From: Planotetraspora mira
GTDB lineage: Bacteria; Actinomycetota; Actinomycetes; Streptosporangiales; Streptosporangiaceae
NCBI RefSeq assembly: GCF_016863275.1
Contig: NZ_BOOO01000016.1
Coordinates: forward strand, 62,001-126,000
Length of the DNA: 64,000 bases
Direction: 5' to 3'
Position 1 is the stretch's first letter, and each line of letters opens with the position of its first letter. The position numbers and the translations under genes were made by a program. Below the pieces are notes generated by a model. It had not been told where the DNA came from and did not search any database. It worked only from the letters and a program-made list of their open reading frames with translations. Of this stretch, positions 60,892-64,000 are shown piece by piece.

Positions 60892-62598
60892 TCAGCCCTC
60901 CCCTCTCGTGACGGTGGCCGAGTAGCCGGGCTCCGCCTGAAGCAGCTCCCGATGTGCGCCCTCGGCCCGGACCTTGCCGTCCTCGACGAACAGGACCAGA
61001 TCCGCACGGTCGAGGACGAGCGGACTGGTGGTGCAGACCAGCGTGGTGCGGCCCGCGCGGGCCGCCCCGATCCGGTCGGCGATGCGCGCCTCGGTGTGGG
61101 CGTCGACCGCGCTGGTCGGCTCGATCAGGACCAGCACGTCGGGGTCGGCGGCCAGCGCCCGGGCGAGCCGCAGCCGCTGCTGCTGCCCGCCGGAGAACTC
61201 CCGGCCCGCCTCGGCGACATGGGCGTCGAGGCCGTCGGGCAACGACTCGACGATGTCGTCGGCGCAGGCGGCGTGCAGGGCCAGCCGTACGTCGTCGTCG
61301 GTCGCCGTGCCCCGCACGTCGAGCTCGTCGCGCAGGCGGCCGGTGAACAGCCGGGCGGCGTTGTCGGCGACCAGGATGTGCCGTCTGACCTCGTCGATCG
61401 GCAGCTCGTCCAGGGAGACGCCGCCGAGGGTCACCTCGCCGGGCGCGTAGCGTCCCAGCCGGTCCGTGATCGCCGCCGCCTCCTCGGGCACGGCCGTGAC
61501 GAGCGCGGTGAGCCTGCCCGGCCGTACGGTGACGCCGGACTCGCCGTCCCGTAGGACGTCCGACGCGGCGTCGGCGGGCAACGTGGCCGTGCCGCCCTGG
61601 ATCTCGGGGTCCAGCGACAGGATCCGGCAGACGCGGCGGGCGGCCACGTGCCCCTTGGTCACCCTGTCGGCGGCCTCCGTGAGCGTCCGGAGCGGGGCGA
61701 TCAGGAAGGCGGCGTAGGCGTAGAACGCGACGAGCTGACCGGGGCTGATCCGCCCGTCCAATGCGAAGTGCGCGCCCAGCCAGGTGACGGCGGCGATGAG
61801 CACGCCGGGCAACAGGATCTGCGCGCCCTCCAGCGCCGACTCGACCGAGGCCACCCGGACGCCGGCCCGCCGGACCTTCTGCGACTCCTCGCGGTACCGG
61901 GCGGAGAAGAGCTCCTCTCCGCCGATCCCGCGCAGGACCCTCAGGCCGCCGACGATGTCGGAGGCGCGGGTCGCGAGGTCGCCCTGCAGGTCGCGCTGCG
62001 CGTGCTGCCTGTTGTGGAGCGGCCTGAGCAGCGGGCCCACGGCCCCGACCATCAGCGGCACGCCGATGAGCACGACCAGTCCCAGGGGCGGCGACGTGGA
62101 CAGCAGGATCACCGTCACCGTGGCGACCGCGACGAACGCGCCCGTGCCGCGGAGCAGGATCTCCATCGCGTTGCCGATGTGGGCGATGTCGGAGTTGCCG
62201 ACGCTGACGACCTCGCCGGTCGACAGTCTTTTCGGCAGCGTCGCACCCAGCCGGGTCGCCTGGCGGGTGGTGACCTGGACCGTCCGGTAGGACGCCCCGA
62301 GCCAGGTGAGCACCGCGAACCGGTGCCGCAGGACGCCCGTCACCGCCTGGATCACGCCCAGGCCGAAGATCGCGGCCGACCACTCCACCAGGACATTCGT
62401 ACGGCCGTCCGCCAGCGCGTCGATCGCCCTGCCCAGTGCGGCGGGGACGAGCGCCTGCGCCAGCCACCACAGGATCGCCAGGCCGATGCCGACGAGCAGC
62501 GGCCACTTCTGGACACGCGCCACCCACCACAGGTACCGGATGGGACTGCGGGCGTCTGGAGTGCCGGGATCGGCGACAGGCAAGGAAATCATGGTCAT
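60892..62598 (-). CDS. ABC exporter half-transporter with degenerate nucleotide site
   Basis: 568 residues from ATG 62598 (an ATG two codons later is possible). Six-helix exporter domain, then an NBD in which Walker A is gone (LTALVTAVPEEAAAITDRL where GxxGxGKST should be) and Walker B reads VLVLIEPTSAVD with Ile for Asp. The signature FSGGQQQRLRLAR is intact. Complements the downstream subunit, so the complex has one active and one dead ATP site. Divergent from the HTH gene whose operators lie between. Confidence 0.92.
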   Translation of the reverse strand: MTMISLPVADPGTPDARSPIRYLWWVARVQKWPLLVGIGLAILWWLAQALVPAALGRAIDALADGRTNVLVEWSAAIFGLGVIQAVTGVLRHRFAVLTWLGASYRTVQVTTRQATRLGATLPKRLSTGEVVSVGNSDIAHIGNAMEILLRGTGAFVAVATVTVILLSTSPPLGLVVLIGVPLMVGAVGPLLRPLHNRQHAQRDLQGDLATRASDIVGGLRVLRGIGGEELFSARYREESQKVRRAGVRVASVESALEGAQILLPGVLIAAVTWLGAHFALDGRISPGQLVAFYAYAAFLIAPLRTLTEAADRVTKGHVAARRVCRILSLDPEIQGGTATLPADAASDVLRDGESGVTVRPGRLTALVTAVPEEAAAITDRLGRYAPGEVTLGGVSLDELPIDEVRRHILVADNAARLFTGRLRDELDVRGTATDDDVRLALHAACADDIVESLPDGLDAHVAEAGREFSGGQQQRLRLARALAADPDVLVLIEPTSAVDAHTEARIADRIGAARAGRTTLVCTTSPLVLDRADLVLFVEDGKVRAEGAHRELLQAEPGYSATVTRGEG

Positions 62599-62644
62599 TC
62601 TAGGCTCGCAAGATCGCAGGTCACCGGGCAAATGGTTTTCTGTC

Positions 62645-62660
62645 GTCAACCGAGGTTGAC
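62645..62660. promoter_or_regulatory. Palindromic operator O1
   Basis: GTCAACC-GA-GGTTGAC, a perfect 7-bp palindrome that overlaps the -35 box of the HTH gene and lies 47 nt before the ABC exporter start on the other strand. A related site O2 (GTCAAC-TTA-GGTTTAC, 62673-62687) covers the -10. Confidence 0.65.
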
Positions 62661-62685
62661 ATGGGGAGGATTGTCAACTTAGGTT
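62656..62685 (+). promoter_or_regulatory. Promoter of the HTH-Clp_N operon
   Basis: TTGACA at 62656-62661, an 18-nt spacer, then TAGGTT at 62680-62685 (17 nt if TTAGGT is taken). ATG follows 6 nt later, so the mRNA is probably leaderless. Both elements lie within operator-like repeats. Confidence 0.65.
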
Positions 62686-62691
62686 TACGGC

Positions 62692-62925
62692 ATGAGCGAC
62701 ACGGCACAGCTGGCCAACGACGCCGGCAGCCGCGACCCAGCGATAGGGCTGCGGGCCGTACGGGCCCTGCGATTGCTGGTCGAGCGGCTGGAAGCACTGC
62801 AGGTGGAGAACGCCCGCAACGCGGGGTGGTCCTGGCAGGACATCGCGCTCCTGCTGGGGGTCACGCGGCAGGCGGTCCACAAGAAGTACGCGGGCGGACG
62901 GGGACTGATGAGGCGGGAGAAGTAG
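62692..62925 (+). CDS. Small helix-turn-helix DNA-binding protein
   Basis: 77 residues. A helical N-terminus (RAVRALRLLVERLEALQVENAR) and an HTH (GWSWQDIALLLGVTRQAVHKKY). Together with the palindromes at its own promoter this suggests an autorepressor that may also control the divergent ABC exporter. Followed 3 nt later by the Clp_N gene, so coupled. The inducing signal is unknown. Confidence 0.82.
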   Translation: MSDTAQLANDAGSRDPAIGLRAVRALRLLVERLEALQVENARNAGWSWQDIALLLGVTRQAVHKKYAGGRGLMRREK

Positions 62926-62928
62926 ACG

Positions 62929-63501
62929 ATGTTCGAACGATTCACCGACGAGGCCCGGCAAGTGGTCAAGCTCGCCCAGGGGAACGCCCGGAGCCTCCGG
63001 CACAACCACATCGGGACCGAGCACCTTCTCCTCGGCATCCTCGAGCAGCCGGACACCATGTCCGCGCGGCTCGTCAACAGGCACGGACTGAACCACGAAC
63101 AGGCCGCGGAGGCGGTGACGCGCGTTCTCGGCACCCTGCCGATCGGCGACATCGACGCGGACGCCCTGGACTCCATCGGCATCGATCTGGCGGCGGTACG
63201 CGAGAAGGTCGAGGCCGCATTCGGGCCGGGGGCCCTCGACCGCCATCCGAGCAGGGACCGGCGAGGCGGCCTGGTCAGCGGCCGCGGCATCCCCTTCACC
63301 CCACGTGCCAAGAAGGTCCTCGAACTGTCGCTGCGTGAGGCCCTCGCGCTCAAGAGCCGCGACATCCGCGACGGCCACATCCTCCTCGGCCTGCTCCGCG
63401 AGGGGGAGGGCCTCGGTGTCAGGATCCTCTCCGACGCCGGCATCGACCTTCCGGCCCTTCGCGTGGAGATCCGCGCCGAGATGGAAACCCCTCCCCGGTA
63501 G
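62929..63501 (+). CDS. Stand-alone Clp N-terminal (Clp_N) repeat protein
   Basis: 190 residues with two Clp_N repeats: the first from MFERFTDEARQVVKLAQGNAR and HNHIGTEHLLLGILEQ, the second from FTPRAKKVLELSLREALALK and DGHILLGLLREGEG. There is no AAA+ domain, so it is not a chaperone by itself; it may be an adaptor or sensor for Clp substrates. GGGAGAAG lies before ATG. Confidence 0.88.
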   Translation: MFERFTDEARQVVKLAQGNARSLRHNHIGTEHLLLGILEQPDTMSARLVNRHGLNHEQAAEAVTRVLGTLPIGDIDADALDSIGIDLAAVREKVEAAFGPGALDRHPSRDRRGGLVSGRGIPFTPRAKKVLELSLREALALKSRDIRDGHILLGLLREGEGLGVRILSDAGIDLPALRVEIRAEMETPPR

Positions 63502-63610
63502 AAGCCCTTCACGGGCGCGCGGACCGCACGACTCGGCGGCGGTACGTGAGACGCCGATGTGGCGGACGCGCGTGGGCGACGTCCACCACACCGGCACAGG
63601 AATGCGCGCT

Positions 63611-64000
63611 CTACTTCGACGCGGTCTTGAGATAGTCGGCGTTCATCCGGGCGATCGCGTCCAACGGGATGCCCTTCGGGCACACCGCGGTGCACTCCCC
63701 CGTGTTGGTGCAACCGCCGAAGCCCTCGGCGTCCATCTGCTCGACCATGGCCTTCGCCCGCGCGGCCCGCTCGGGCTGCCCCTGCGGGAGCAGGCCGAGG
63801 TGGGTGATCTTGGCCGCCGTGAAGAGCGAGGCCGACCCGTTCGGGCAGGCGGCCACGCAGGCGCCGCACCCGATGCAGGTGGCCGCGTCGAACGCCGCGT
63901 CCGCGTCGTCCTTGGGAACCGGGACGGCGTGGGCGTCGGGCGCGGATCCCGCGGGAACGGAGATGAACCCACCGGCCTGGATGATCCGGTCGAAGGATGA
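63611..64000 (-). CDS. sdhB: Succinate dehydrogenase/fumarate reductase iron-sulfur subunit, 5' part cut by window edge
   Basis: The last 129 residues of an SdhB/FrdB protein run to the window edge. Cysteines in [14 protein letters not shown] and [15 protein letters not shown] are the [4Fe-4S] and [3Fe-4S] cluster ligands of the C-terminal domain. The N-terminal [2Fe-2S] domain lies outside. Passes electrons from the flavin subunit to quinone. The 109 nt between this gene and Clp_N hold no other gene. Confidence 0.88.
   Translation of the reverse strand, partial: SSFDRIIQAGGFISVPAGSAPDAHAVPVPKDDADAAFDAATCIGCGACVAACPNGSASLFTAAKITHLGLLPQGQPERAARAKAMVEQMDAEGFGGCTNTGECTAVCPKGIPLDAIARMNADYLKTASK

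Noticed and set aside
59141-62530. Single 1,129-codon frame spanning both ABC genes
   Set aside because: Its first half is out of frame with the real exporter subunit at 60892-62598 and reads as low-complexity Arg/Gly. Only the part from 60889 down is a true protein.
62692-63501. Toxin-antitoxin pair
   Set aside because: The second gene is a Clp_N repeat protein, not a toxin fold; only the small HTH-plus-partner layout is similar.

Overview
The window is a 64 kb piece of a high-GC actinomycete chromosome. Gene content points to a Streptosporangiales-like organism: mycothiol biosynthesis (mshB), the actinobacterial small proteins DUF3107 and DUF3117, a sigE-rseA-htrA-tatB stress locus next to mrp, a split non-homologous end-joining set, and many apparently leaderless genes. 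Genus assignment is inference. I see no rRNA, tRNA, CRISPR array, prophage or insertion sequence.

Layout. 0-2.7 kb: three paralogous small secreted proteins, each with its own terminator. Two of them share a ~220 nt low-GC leader with hairpins conserved in shape but not in sequence. 2.7-5.6 kb: NHEJ genes, with Ku divergent from an ATP-dependent ligase and a LigD-type primase-polymerase. 5.6-9.1 kb: small conserved proteins, a TetR regulator, an ArsR/VOC operon with a clear promoter-operator, an SRPBCC gene preceded by a broken second arsR, and a MiaE-like ferritin protein. 9.3-16.2 kb: DEAD-box helicase, hydrolase, MpaB-like oxygenase, RecB-like nuclease, an MBL-fold protein that lost metal ligands, a zinc-ribbon protein and a Nudix hydrolase. 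16.2-25.2 kb: a 1,122-residue membrane-anchored Asp-box protein, a CPBP protease, BioY, a lyase and an EamA transporter.

25.3-45.5 kb resembles the Mycobacterium tuberculosis Rv1177-Rv1232 neighbourhood in gene content: MgtE-like and DUF1003 proteins, mrp, tatB, htrA, rseA, sigE, an O-methyltransferase, DUF3117, 3-methyladenine glycosylase, a DivIVA-like protein, LOG proteins, dapE, dapC and fdxC. Inserted among these are an Asp/Glu racemase, pepA, a paaX/enoyl-CoA hydratase pair and a fused deacetylase-glycosyltransferase.

45.6-56.9 kb is the most unusual part. Two large paralogous proteins flank a UvrD-like helicase whose N-terminus resembles a RelE/ParE-type toxin fold; one paralogue carries a sigma-70 region-4-like helix-turn-helix. 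Directly downstream is a cysteinyl-tRNA-synthetase homologue without HIGH and KMSKS. This three- or four-gene set is my best candidate for an undescribed nucleic-acid system. RraA-like, HEARH membrane protein, DUF6113 and mshB genes follow.

57-64 kb: an S9 peptidase, an asymmetric ABC exporter pair in which one subunit has no P-loop, a divergent HTH/Clp_N pair with a palindromic operator at its promoter, and the C-terminal part of an SdhB/FrdB iron-sulfur subunit cut by the window edge.

Across the window at least a dozen genes have a TANNNT hexamer 6-9 nt before the start codon, suggesting widespread leaderless transcription.
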